From: Mastigamoeba balamuthi
Lineage: Eukaryota > Evosea > Mastigamoebida > Mastigamoebidae
NCBI GenBank assembly: GCA_902651635.1
Contig: CACRSC010000056.1
Coordinates: forward strand, 25,644 to 89,643
Direction of reading: 5' to 3'
DNA: 64,000 nucleotides
Below, piece after piece: positions 12,788 to 23,600 of the stretch. The notes under the pieces were generated by a model. That model did no database searches. It was not told the origin of the DNA and was given only the letters and a program-made list of their open reading frames with translations. Position 1 is the first letter of the stretch. Each line of letters opens with the position of its first letter. Both the position numbers and the translations under genes were made by a program.

Positions 12788-14163
12788 CGCAGCATGCTGT
12801 TTCAGCCATCCACGAGCCATTAGCTCATGCACTTCAGCGGTGTTTCCTTGCTCGTCATCAGCCAGTCTGGCCCTGCCAACTTCCTCTGGGCAACAACTTT
12901 GCTGTGGTAAATGGTCTCATGCATCAGGACATGCACCACCACACTTTATGTTTGCATGGGGGTCATTACAAACAGCCTTGAAGGCAGACGCTGTTGTCTA
13001 CATGGAGTTCATCAACACAAATGTGAACAAGCTCATGATGTACCTGCACGATGCCAGAGAAGATGCGAGCCAACCCTGGCCAAGTGTGTATTTCGCCTCA
13101 TTCTGCATTTGGAAACACTCTCATGCAGGTTCTGGGCCATGCTGTACGATTCTGGTTTTCTCAGTGGGTTGGAGAACATGCCGCTCATGTGCATTCACCT
13201 GCAGCCAGCACCTGTCATTGCTCACTGGCATCCAGTCCCGGGTCATCAACACATGGTATGCATCGAAGCGTGTTGCTGTTAAGTGCTTCTTCAGTTGCAT
13301 GACCCAGGTCTTCCACCTTGTGTCCAAGCCATACATCTACAACCCCAACAACCTCGCAACAGACGTCAGCAACATTGTCATCCTCACCAATGAGCACATT
13401 TCGGTGCTCCTCATCAATGAGAATGACAGTGCATTCTACCATCAGTGGATTGATGCCTGGTGGAATGTGCGGGAGGAGAGGCGGCACAAGAAGCTGCTGC
13501 CTCTGCTGGCTACCGTCATTGCAAGAGGTCTCTCATTGAGCGCAAGAGCCAGGAGAGCCAGGAGATGCTGTGTGGTTTTCCACACAGTTTCTGTGCGTTC
13601 CTGCTTTTTGTCTCCATAACACTTACAGAAGACTGCCCCCACATACAGAGAGGTCCCTGAAGGCCCTGAAGCATGGCGGTGCAGACGGCATTGCATTTGG
13701 GCCTCAGGACAGTGACTGAGAGTGACCCACCCCCCCTTCTCCCATTTCTGATACACCCGAGAGTTTCCGAGCAAACGGTCGTGGCCGGTCTCGACGGGAC
13801 GGCTCGGTGGACTTGATACCAGGGGTCGGGAGACGGAGGGGCCTACCCAGGTTGACTCAACAAATCAAGAGGATCTTGACCGTAAGCAGATTTCTCGAGT
13901 CTCTGGAGGAGGGACTTCGTCGTCCCAGGGGTGGGACCACCATTTTCAGAGGGGGGGGGGCAGCCGCCAGGAGACCCAGCCACAAACGTGATGTCACGTC
14001 TTAAGAAGATACCGCAATCACAACCGTCATGACTCTCTGTTTCACAAAAATTCTCGCACCTCGAGGCAATTAAGGCACGCCTTTCTCTCCCACACACACA
14101 CTCTCAGTGGCCCCGTCGTTGTTCTCCGCCTGACCACCTCTCCCGGTTTCTTCTTATGGGCAG
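12788..14163. other. No confident gene; several short overlapping open frames
   Basis: This stretch has open frames on both strands up to 293 codons on plus (12738-13619) and about 90 codons on minus (13487-13215). None shows a motif I recognise. Plus-strand pieces such as MEFINTNVNKLMMYLHDARE (from 13001) could be decayed exons. The region follows directly on the retroelement and may be its damaged 3' part or another element. 13650-14160 holds a G-run (13951-13960) and no gene. Confidence 0.4.
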
Positions 14164-14200
14164 ATGGCTGAGCCAGTGAGGGTCTGGACAACGGATCCCA

Positions 14201-14780
14201 ATGTCACCACAGACGTTTCGGTGCGCGCTAGAGGCCCCGGACGGCGAGGCGTTCGCGCAGCACCTCAACATGCTGTGCAAGTTCGGGTACGAGCCCACCG
14301 ACGGAGTCTGCGTCCTCCTGCCAGACAACACGTTCTACAACCAGTACGCAAAAGGCGGCTCACCCACGTCAGTCAACGGCAGACGTGTGCGCGTGCTCGA
14401 CCCCAAAAAGGACCTCGACCCGCCGTTCTTCAACAAGCTCACCAGTGACACAATTCGTGTCTGCTCCCGAAGTTCGCCGATGCTCCGCACAGTGCAGGCG
14501 CTCTACTCACCTTCCTTTCCCCAGGGGGCCATGAGATCGCCGTAAAACTCGCTGCTGGCCCTCGAGTGGACGAGGGTGTGGGCAGCAGAGCGAATATCCC
14601 GTCCATCTTCACGCACGTTTGCGCCGCGGCAGCGGAGCAAGCAGGCCACGATGGGTGTCACATCACATTGACGGTGCGCGAGGTCCTTCTGGCGTGCGAT
14701 GCCAGCTGCAGCGAGCCCTGGGTGACGTCCTTCCTGGAGAGCACGACCGACACGTTAAAGCTTCCTCAATTTTATCTTCC
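14201..14780 (+). pseudogene. Unknown gene, two exons visible, 3' end lost at an AT-rich insertion
   Basis: Exon 1 starts at MSPQTFRCALEAPDGEAFAQ and runs to about 14455. A GT-AG intron (about 14456-14532) restores frame into RGHEIAVKLAAGPRVDEG, which stays open to about 14760. There GC-rich coding sequence stops abruptly and AT-rich DNA begins. The encoded part is about 165 residues, with a compact acidic/aromatic N-terminal region and a segment HITLTVREVLLACDAS. I do not recognise the family. It is most simply read as a host gene disrupted by the AT-rich block. Retention of a clean intron argues against a retrocopy. Confidence 0.4.
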
Positions 14781-15096
14781 GATTTAAAAATCCCTTCATA
14801 ATCTTTCTTAAATTACAGATATAATCTCTTAATATTTGTAAAAGGATAAATAAACATCTGACCAAAATAGCAATAATGATTTTGGGACCCGAAATGGTGT
14901 AATTAATATGAGACAACCCCTCAATTTATCCAATGATAGGACTCACTCATTCAGAATACTATGAATAATTCTGTCAAATTCACTTCCAAACATTTATAAT
15001 TATGAAGGTTTCAATTCAATAAAAATTAAAATATCAAATGACAATGGGAGCACTTGGTATACTATCCAAATGAAAAATGGAGTATAAACTCTCTAA

Positions 15097-15630
15097 ATGA
15101 TAGAGGACATAATAGCTAATGCATTTAATCAAAAAGATTGGCTATTAAAGTCAACTGACCAAGCAGTTATGATTTCATACAATCCTGCAACTCAAATTGT
15201 TTACACGAAAATTGATTCTACAAAACTGAACACAGCAGGACAAGTTCAGGTGGATTTTTCAGCATTGAAAATTAACTGGATGCTTGGCTATAATACTGGA
15301 CTATTAACAACAGATGGCATTCATTCAGCAGATGATGTCCCGAATCTTGATTCTCAGGGTAGTTATATTGACATTTTTTGTTCGTGCATTTTGGGCTCAC
15401 GTTATGTTAATGGTAATATATCAAATGCAATCTGTCATCTGCCAATACTATCAGCAGATAATAATGAAATAATTTATCCCTTAGCAAATACAGGATCCAT
15501 GGCACCAATACTGCGGGCTAACATTTTCTCAGCCATAAGTTCATATGAAATAAAATTCACAAATCAATATGGGAGAGATGCTGTGTTTTTGATGGGAAAC
15601 TGTGTAGTTGAGGTAGAACTAATAGATTAA
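15097..15630 (+). CDS. Possible Polinton/virophage-like minor capsid (penton-like) protein
   Basis: A 177-codon AT-rich frame. The pattern VDFS...WMLGY, then VPNLDSQGSYIDIFCSCI, a short turn GSRYVNG, a run I...YPLANTG, and a closing QYGRDAVFLMGNCVVEVEL resembles the beta-rich minor capsid or penton proteins of Polinton-type elements and adintoviruses as I remember that family. Sequence upstream (about 14990-15090) looks like the missing N-terminal part (SIKIKISNDNGSTWYTIQMK) but is separated by two stops and a frame change, so the gene is probably 5'-damaged. The assignment rests on pattern only; an unrelated element protein is possible. Confidence 0.38.
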   Translation: MIEDIIANAFNQKDWLLKSTDQAVMISYNPATQIVYTKIDSTKLNTAGQVQVDFSALKINWMLGYNTGLLTTDGIHSADDVPNLDSQGSYIDIFCSCILGSRYVNGNISNAICHLPILSADNNEIIYPLANTGSMAPILRANIFSAISSYEIKFTNQYGRDAVFLMGNCVVEVELID

Positions 15631-15818
15631 ATTTCTTTTTTTAACTGTACAAGAAACAAATTTATTTTTAATCTTTTTTGTGGGTGTTTTCTGGTTTTTT
15701 GTGGTTTTGTGTGTGTTTTTATGTTTTTTTTGTGTTTTGTGCGTTTTTGGTTTTTTTTTGTTATTTTCATTTGATGTTGTGTGCCGAAACAACTATGAAA
15801 TCAAAAAACAAAATGATT

Positions 15819-16917
15819 CTACTGTGGCGCCTCTATACCATTGAAGTCCTCAAGGTCTTCCTCAGTGATCTCGTCTGGCATATTGTCATTCTTGTTCTCA
15901 TCCTCGTCCTTGTTGTCCTTGTTGTTGGCGTTGATGAACTCAGATAGGACAGTGTCCTCCTTGATGTTGCTGGCCTTGACAGTCCGTGACTCCTCAATGT
16001 GAATGTCTATGCAATCCACATCAGAGCCACTGTGTTGAAAAGTTAGACTATAAATAGAAATTGTGATGTATGGGATCATAGTCCAATATGTCACCTCTGC
16101 TTCAAGATTGTTTGCAAGTCAGCTCCACTAATTAGTGAACCCGATCAAAGAAGAGACCACAAATGATAGACGTGGGTACTTAGTGACCAGACACACCAAC
16201 AGTGCCATGTTCTTGATGGTTTTCCACTTGTAGATGAAGTTCTTCTGGTCGAATTCCATGCTCCACTCCTTGTTCATCATGTGGGTCTCGTTGATGTACT
16301 CATCCCTGCACTTAAGCATGATGCAGATGATGTCAATGATCACCACATTGTTCACTGTGGTGCATATATGCATGCATGCCAACGTGGATTCAAAGCACTG
16401 GACCGCGAAGTTGTATTTGGACTCGTTCTTGCCACAAATGAGTTCAACTCCTTGGCACTCCATCTCGTTCTTGAGGTGAATGATGTTGGCATCAGATGTC
16501 TTATGGAGAATGGAGATGTAGAGTTCAGTATCCCTAAAAATAGTGAGATCGTATCCCATGAATTAGAAATTGAATTAAAATTAAAATAAAAATGCACCAC
16601 TGGAGGCCCTTAATGCACCTCTCCTCATCTGTGGAGTGCTTGGTCTTCTTGTTTGCCTTGCACTTCTTCTCCTTGACGATTGACTCCTTCATAATCTGGA
16701 CCATTCCTTTGATCTCAGTCTTCTGCTTGGCAAGCATGTCCACAAGATCGTGAAACTTATCATCGATAAGGAGTTTCTGCAGGTCGAGTTGTGATAGATG
16801 CGAGAGCATGGAGAGGCTCTTGCTCACAGATACTGTGGACTTGATGATGTCATTGAGTGTGACAATATGGGCCATGATGCTGATGTTTCTCTGCAGAGAA
16901 GAAAAACAAAATGACAA
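15819..16917 (-). CDS. Unknown AT-rich multi-exon gene
   Basis: Leftward gene with about three exons. Exon 1 (about 16870-16610) encodes a helical, Lys-rich segment with QLDLQKLLIDDKFHDLVDML. A plausible intron lies at about 16605-16535. Exon 2 (about 16530-16130) encodes a segment with several Cys and many Ile (ACMHICTTVNNVVIIDIICI). The last exon (about 16028-15819) encodes an acidic tail rich in Asp, Glu and Asn. The second splice is uncertain because a stop follows FTN. No family was recognised. Its composition matches the AT-rich block rather than the host genes, so it probably belongs to the inserted element. Confidence 0.4.
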
Positions 16918-16989
16918 ATTTAGTGGGAATTCTTTGGCCCAATGTCAGAATGAAGTTATCTCAGGAAATTCTGGCTTATTGATGGGCCA

Positions 16990-17489
16990 GCATTAATAAG
17001 AAAAATTCTCCAACAACCCAGAGTTTAACCGCAAATCAACAGGACCAGCAACGAATGGTATACAACTATGCTAATAAGGATGATTGAGAAGATAAAGGAG
17101 GCAAAGAGAATTTAAGATGACCTGAGGTTTCAAACTGGGTGTTAGGCTCAGGTAAACTCTTAATAAAAAAGATTTTCTTTGGCTGAAAAAAAGAAACCTC
17201 ACTTTTCACAACCTCTTTTTGGACCCCTCAAATTTATATGGAGATATTTCTATTATGGTATTTATTATAATATATGTGTTAGTAATCTAGAAGTTCTAAT
17301 ATTATTTGAAGAAAATTAAAAGATATTTTAGTGTGAAGATACAGAGGGTAAGCTAGAATGGCTACCCTAGAAATTTCTAATAAGTTCTATTTCTATTGGA
17401 AACTATAGAAACCACTTGGGCCCAATGGACTCGTTGGCCCACTATTCATGTAAGTAAATAGAGCCTTTAGGCCGGACTTTGGGCTCAGA
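16990..17489. other. AT-rich stretch without a gene
   Basis: Mostly A/T runs with stops in all frames. I see no gene, RNA or repeat. Confidence 0.5.
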
Positions 17490-18150
17490 TTTATCTTACC
17501 CATCACCACCAGCAGGTTGAGGTTGAGACTCAGCCAAGGGAGCAGACAGACAAGAGAAACGAGCGGCCCAGGGCTGTGGAACCCCAGAGGATGACCACAG
17601 TTGGAATACTGAAGCCTTGCATTGAGGTGGAAGTTGAGGGTGGTTCAGGGGAAGCTTGTGTGCATGTTGGAGACACAGGCCAATATCAGTGAGATGAATA
17701 CGGCCACAGCTCAGCATCTAGGACTCAGGATCGAGCAGGGACCTGCAGTCACGTTGCTTGGGCATGATGAATCATCTAAATCAATAGAGCTGAAGACCCA
17801 CATGAAGGTACAGTTCACCAGGAATGCACCAGAACGGGATTTCTTCTTGTACATCATCTAGAGAGCACTAGAGGATGACTACGTGATCATCGGGGTCAGG
17901 GATCTTCAGGGCTACATGATAACTCTACTAGAGCCACCCCAGGTGCATCAGTGTTGCTAGGTATGGAGGAGAGAAGGGACTTCATTGAGGCAGTGCTGAA
18001 ACCATATGCATCAATCTTCGTTTCGGTCATCAGAAGTGAGCCTGTGAACTTGGAGACAAGCATCTGTACTTCAACTATATCAAGATGAACCACTGGATCA
18101 AGAAGCTCGCATACCCAAGGGGAGATAATGGCTTTCGTCACTGAGATGGG
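17490..18150 (+). pseudogene. Second, shorter retroelement fragment (protease region)
   Basis: This stretch aligns with 11960-12650 of the retroelement at 10534-12787: the same order of EVEGGSG-like coding sequence, then the retropepsin-like motif (LETQANIS), then the FTRNAPERDFF segment. It carries stops, for example after FLYII, and internal deletions (the piece matching about 12395-12510 is missing). It is an older or more damaged copy lying at the right edge of the AT-rich block. Confidence 0.65.
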
Positions 18151-18639
18151 TTATTTCGAGGCTCTGAGACTCATGTTCAGTGTGTCAACGGGACCTGCAT
18201 GGTTTCAGAGGACAATCAATACACAAAGCATATTTTGCACATTTATCATATGTAGCAATGCTTGTACCATATGCACATGTATTACTCATTACTTATGATA
18301 TCTGTACAAAATGCACAAAAAGTGCTGATCAATTTTGTACAAATTAGTTCCAACTCAGTGCTTAATTTTGTGCCAAATTTGAGTTCTACAAGTTCTAATT
18401 TTGTGCTTCAGTGCATAAAAAGCAGTAATGACCAGATTTTTCTGCACATGTAGCAGACAGCCCTGATCATAAGTTTGTTCATACTCCCTCAGGTCTATGT
18501 TGTGCTCCCAAAAGGTATTTTTCCGATTTGGGATAAATAACCAGATATTTTAGGTTGGCGGAGATACAAACACATTCTTCAATTGATTTGGGTTTGAGAT
18601 ATTTATTGTGCCACTTTAAACATGGTCTTTCTGAGCAAA
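18151..18639. other. No gene; AT-rich with repeated TTTTGT-type words
   Basis: Short reiterated words (TTTTGTAC, TTTTGTGC, AATTTTGTGC) cluster at about 18300-18430. There is no open frame with recognisable features. It may be the left flank of the Tc1/mariner relic. Confidence 0.4.
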
Positions 18640-19345
18640 AAGAAATGATGGGAGTTGTGGTTCCTCCAGAAGCACAAGTTCGGCCCTCACATGACAGCCA
18701 ATGCCACTGAAAAGCAGGTTGGGTGCTCTGCCAAGGTCACCAAGAAGCAGGCCAATTTCGATGGTTCCTTACATACTGTGGACACACCTCACTCTGGTGC
18801 TTCATGCAAAACTTCAGTGCAAGAAGATTCAAAAATCACAAAACTCTCAGAGCAGCATTCCATGAAGTCGTCAGTGGCTCTGACCAGGCACCTGAAGAGG
18901 ACTTGGGTTGCTGTCTCTTCACACACCATTCGGTACCATTTGAATGCTGCTGGGCACCACTACAAGAAGCCAAACATCAAATTTCTGCTCTTGGCATGCC
19001 ACTGTGAAGATCACAATTTTTTCAGTGGAACCAGAACTGAAACCAGGTCATTTTCATGGACGAGGCACCCTTTGAGCTCTTTGGTACTCCAAGAGGAGCA
19101 TGACAGTCCTGGTTCCACCCCTACATGATGTGCAAAGTCAAGCATCTGGGCAAAGTGCATGCTCCTCTACACATTCACATGCAATCTTAATGCCAAGAAG
19201 CTCTGTGCTATCTACGACAGAGCCCTGCTGCCCAGTGCCAAGAAGTAGTTTGGACCTGCTTAAGGTGGCTGGGTGCTGCAAGAGGACAACGATCTGAAGC
19301 ACACCCCCAGTACTGCCTTGGACTTAAGATGGGCTGTCTGATGGG
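18640..19345 (+). mobile_element. Degenerate Tc1/mariner-type transposase
   Basis: Residues in order match a Tc1-like transposase: a helix-turn-helix region ending TWVAVSSHTIRYHLNAAGHH (near 18930), then, after a frame change, the first catalytic region VIFMDEAPFELFGTPRG (near 19050), and after another frame change DNDLKHTPSTALDL (near 19300) carrying the second catalytic Asp. At least two frameshifts and stops separate these pieces, so no functional enzyme can be made. Terminal inverted repeats were not found. Confidence 0.65.
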
Positions 19346-19394
19346 GTGGGGCTCAGTCACATGTGATTGCATGCATGGGTGTGTGCACCTCTAT

Positions 19395-19975
19395 ATCATG
19401 TTAACTGTATCGAACCAGAGGTCATAGATCCAGTTGTGCTTCCCAATGATGCCCCCAGCACACGGTCCAGAACTAACACCAATCTGCATACTGATATCCT
19501 TATCACCATTAAGTGACTTGCCCTGGCTGCTGGCTGTACTTATGCTTCTTCAGGGCCAATTTGAGGATCGTGTGTGCATGCATTGAAGACTCTGTGGGCA
19601 CTCCAGATGCCACCACTGCAGAGTGAATTAGTCTCTCGTCAAGTAAGATAGATCAAAGACTGTAAATGTCAAGAATGGTCTTGTTCTTGGTGGCACAGCA
19701 CTGCTCCACGATGGCATTCAGGCCCTCTGTGAAGCTGCTCAGGAACTGCAACACAGCATCAGGCAATGTCACAGTGGCCCAGTCCCTGAACCTGATGATG
19801 TTGCTGAACAGAATGCTGGCCATGGCGTGCCTCTCGTTGGGCATGATCCCCTCCGGCAGTGCACTGAACACGTATGGTAGGAACAGTGTCTGAATCATGT
19901 TAACCGTTTTTCTGTGCTCACGGTCAGTCCAGGTGTCTTTGCAGCCAAACATATCATTTACCAGTTTCATTGAAA
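19395..19975 (-). pseudogene. Fragment of adenylyl cyclase C2 domain (DNA-level copy related to AC2)
   Basis: The reverse strand encodes the C2 cyclase exon (HRKTVNMIQTLF, ILFSNIIRFRDWA, KNKTILDIYS) followed by the next exon as far as TVNM. The metal-binding Asp of the first motif is Asn, and the ATP-selecting Lys (KIK in the active genes) is Asn (KNK). The intron between the two exons is still present and matches the AC2 intron at about 35651-35693 (shared TTGACGAGAGACTAATTCAC). The copy therefore arose by DNA duplication rather than via mRNA. At its 5' side it joins a repeat also found near 37190. Confidence 0.8.
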
Positions 19976-20190
19976 AAACTAAGTATGAAAAAAAAGTCGG
20001 AAAAAAAAAGCTTTTTGAAACTAGAAAAATCAAGAAAGACAGAAAAAAACTGTGAAAATAAAGGGGTTCTGTGGTGTTGTCTGGTTGACAAAGATAACAA
20101 GAGGAGAGAATGTGTAGTGTGTTATGTTGATATCCAGTGTGCAGAGACACTGTGCATCTGCGACATCAGCAGATGGATCAAATAGGTGTG
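19935..20190. repeat. Dispersed repeat, copy 1 (also at 37188-37745 and, reversed, about 50765-50880)
   Basis: A conserved segment carries GTCTTTGCAGCCAAAC, then CAGTTTCA, AAACTAAGTATGAAAAAA and AAGTCG. About 80 bp later comes GGTTGACAAAGATAAC and CAGTGTGCA...CTGTGCATCTGC. The same order occurs at about 37188-37690, directly after the DDE transposase relic, and the first part occurs reversed near 50880-50770. This looks like the end of a DNA transposon family with non-autonomous copies. Confidence 0.6.
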
Positions 20191-20270
20191 TTGCAATGAA
20201 TGCTATGTCCATTCTCTATGTACAACTTTATCACCTGAAGTGAAGAGGCCACATCCGAATTTGCAGATCA

Positions 20271-20545
20271 AATTGTAGGTGGTGCCTGTGCACTGCAATG
20301 GTCAAAATGAGTCAGCTCTGCTTCAAATTGTGCATGCAGGATGGCCCGGTGGAATGGCCCTGCTCCTCGCGACGGGGCCATGCGACCACGCTGAAATGAT
20401 ACAACCAGACAGTGCCCTGACCATGGGCCACAGAGCACAGGATGCATCCATTGCACGGTGGCCGCGCTGCAGTGTGGATGGGCTCGGCCTCAGCTTGACT
20501 GATGACAGAGCAGTGTCCCTTTGTTTTGTGTCCTACAGGGCGGTT
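20271..20545 (+). repeat. LTR-like repeat, copy 2 (possible solo LTR)
   Basis: Same family and orientation as 10310-10580, ending at the shared TGTCCTACAGGG. No Gag-like sequence follows; the LeuRS 3' end begins 90 bp later. It is consistent with a solo LTR left by recombination, but a truncated copy is equally possible. Confidence 0.55.
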
Positions 20546-20634
20546 ACTGGGGAATTTCCAGTGGCTCTGACGCGCTTCATCGGTGAACAAAGCAGGCAGG
20601 CGAGCACCGGGGAGGAGGGGGCGGCTTGCATCGA

Positions 20635-23600
20635 TCACTGGCTTGTGCTGACGGCGAAGCCAGGGGCACCAGGGACTACCCTGTCGTCGCCATCGACGTC
20701 CACGATGTCAATCGTCGGAACCTTGAGCGATCTACAGATGTACGAGAGGCGCTCGACGAGGAGCGACCGCTCGTCAAAGCGCACGCCCAACACCAGCGCG
20801 GCTGGCCTCCGCCTCTCTCCTTCTGTCGCAGCCTCTCTGGCGACGCTCTCGAGCACAGCCGAGGCCCTGCTCATGGCCTTCCTCAGTAGCAGCTTCTGCG
20901 ATGCAAACGGCTCCTCCTGCTCAGCAACAGCTCAGCGTCAGCCAGGAGAGACGGCACGGGGGGCAGAGGTACCTTGGCGAGTGCCGTTGCCATGGCATCG
21001 CAGGACGGCAGAGAGCCCCCGTTGATGTCGTAGAGCTTGTTGAGGATCTCGTGCGTGCGCACAGCCCACTCGGGGAAGCTCCTGGCCACGGTGATGTGGC
21101 CGCCAGTCGGCACTGCGGCGGCCGGGCTCTGCGCGGGCAGGCCGGCTGCCCGGAGCCTCTTTGCCGCCTTGGCGGGGTCGCAGCAGTCGCGGACGGCGAC
21201 GCGGAACGAGGCGAGCACACGCTCGACGTACGCGTTCTGCTCGAGGACCCGCTCGTCCACCTCGGCGGCCAGCGGCCAGCGCGCGTCGCTCCAGATGAAG
21301 CCCGGCCTGCCGAGGCAGCGCCACACGTGGTCGGCAAAGTACGGGGCGACGGGCGACAGCAGGACGGCCTGCACCTCGATGAAGCGGACCACGAGGGCGC
21401 GCTTCATCGCGACGCCGAGGACCTCGCACGCCGCGCGGTAGAGGTCGCGCGCGCTCTGCAGGTCGAAGAGCGCGTGCACCAGCGCCTGGCGGTAGCACGC
21501 CCGCGAGTACGCGCGGTCCGCGTCGACAATGGCGCGGTTGATCGCTGCGCCGAACACGCGGTCCTCGAACGACGAGAGGTCGGCGCTGTCGTCCAGCGCG
21601 ACCGCGCTCCTGACAAGCACGTCCTCGGCCCAGGAGAGCAGTCCGTGCAGGCGCAGCAGCGCAGAGTCGGCCGTCGCGGCGACGAAGTTGGCGTCGTCGA
21701 CACCGTCGCCGGCGTCGGCGAGGGCGATGCGCGTGGCGTCGGCGCCGTACTTGGCGACGGCCTCCCGCAGAGTCAGGAAGTTGCCGGCCGACTTGGACAT
21801 CTTCTCGCCGTCGATGAGCAGGTGCCCGTTGGCGCGGAAGGCGTGCGGCCAGTGCCGCTCGGGGAAGACAGCGCAGTGGTTGTAGAGGCAGAAGAGGAGG
21901 TGGTTCTGCAGCAGGTCCTTGCCCGACACCCGCAGGTCGAGCGGGTACCAGTACTCGAACTCGCGCCTGAGCGCCGCGAGCTTCTCCTCTGGCACCGGGC
22001 AGTCTGAGGGGCGCTGCCTGCCCAGCAGCACGTAGTCCCACGCCCCGCGGGTCATCTGGGCGGCAGCGATGCCCAGGGGCCCCGTGCGCGAGCCCCAGAG
22101 GTCGCCGCCCTGCAGCAGGTGCGCCACCGTGTAGTAGGCCATGTAGAGGGTCGAGTCGGAGAGCGACTCGATGAGGTACTGCGGGTCCCACGGCAGGCGC
22201 GTGCCCAGGCCGAAGCTGCGCGAGCAGGCCCACTGCGACATCCAGCCCAGCGCGAACCGCAGGGTCTCGCGCGACGCCGGGTGGTAGAGCTCCATCCGCG
22301 ACAGGAGGCGCTCGACCTGCGCGCGCCACCCGGCCTCGCCGTACGTTATGTACCACTGGTCGCAGAGCGCCACCACGCACTCGTCGCCGCTCCGAGAGAC
22401 AACGGGCGCCGAGGGCTCGCAGTAGGGCACAGCCTCGCCAGCGGCCACCAGTTCGTCGCGGACCAGCGCCTTGGCGTCCCTGACCTTGGAGCCAGCGTGC
22501 GGGCCGACGATCATCTGGCCGTTGTAGAATCCCGTGAGGTACGAGCGCTCCTTGGCCTTCTCCAGCAGCTCGCTCTCGTCGGGTCCCGAGATGCGGAGCT
22601 CCCTGCACAGGGCCTCAGCGGCGACGTCGCCGTACTCGGGGACGCGGAGGACGGGGACGAGCTCGAACGGCAGGATCCAATCGTCCTCGACTCCTGCCTT
22701 CTTGCGGCACTCGGGGTCGCGCTTGAGCTGCATGAAGTTCACGTAGTCGTCGGGTGAGTCGCTGGGCACGCTCGTGACGACGCCCGTGCTCTTCTCGGGG
22801 TCGATCGACGGCATCGGCAGCACGTACATGACGGGGTAGCGGGCCAGCGGCGCCCTCACCGCAGTACCGACAAGCTCCTGCCCCGTGAACTCCGCGAGCT
22901 GCGACACCTGCCCAGCCACCTTGGACAGCCCCTGGAACGCCATGTCTGCCGAGCGGACGAGCGTGAGACGAACGCAACCACAGCGGTGTTGGCATCCACG
23001 CACTGCGGGCTGCGCGCTGCGTGCAGATGAAAACCTCCTTGTCGCTGACCTCGAACGCGCCGTACCTGCCCTCGGGCTGGATCCAGCAGTTGGTCTGGCC
23101 GTACATCGTCTCCGGCCTGAGCGTGCCCGCGGCCAGGAACACGTGCCTGCCCTCAAGCTTGCCAGCGAGCTTGGCCATCTTCTGGGGCTCGGCGACCTCC
23201 AGCTTGACCACCACGTACTCCTGCGTGCCGACGCCCTCGGACGCGCTGTTGGCGTCGTGGTCGGCGCAGGGCTGGCCGTCGAGCGGCGAGTACACCGTGT
23301 AGCGCTTGCCGTACTCGAGCTTCCCCGCGTCGTGCAGCGTCTCAAAGTGCCAGCGCACGAACGAGTCGTAGTAGGGGTTGGCGTCGGTGGTGACGAAGCT
23401 GCGGCGCCAGTCCACGGCCACGCCCATCATGCGCAGGTCCTCCACCCCGGCGGGGGGGAAGTGGTCGAGCCACTTGCGCGGGTCCACGAACGCCGGGATG
23501 TCCTCGGGCCTGATGCCGTTGCTGAGCATGATGTCCCACTGTCGCTTGTCGGCCTTCTGGGCCGCCTTGGCCCTGCGACCGTGGAATGCCGTCGGGTCCT

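Larger units (their letters stand above)
14765..17485. mobile_element. AT-rich insertion block with foreign-looking base composition
   Basis: Base composition switches from strongly GC-rich to strongly AT-rich within about 20 bp near 14765, and back near 17485. Inside are a plus-strand capsid-like frame (15097-15630), a T/G-rich spacer (about 15635-15780) and a minus-strand multi-exon gene (15819-16917). The right edge abuts a retroelement fragment. It looks like an integrated element, or part of one, from an AT-rich source. No terminal repeats were recognised. Confidence 0.5.

Noticed and set aside
15635-15947. T/G-rich frame MWVFSGFLWF... as a membrane protein gene
   Set aside because: Low-complexity T/G sequence gives Phe/Val/Leu runs by chance, and its 3' half is antisense to the acidic exon of the minus-strand gene.
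20901-22007. Plus-strand open frame of 368 codons
   Set aside because: Entirely antisense to the leucyl-tRNA synthetase, which has clear catalytic motifs.
20938-22608. Minus-strand open frame of 556 codons in another register
   Set aside because: Overlaps the LeuRS frame and has no motifs; a GC-rich shadow.
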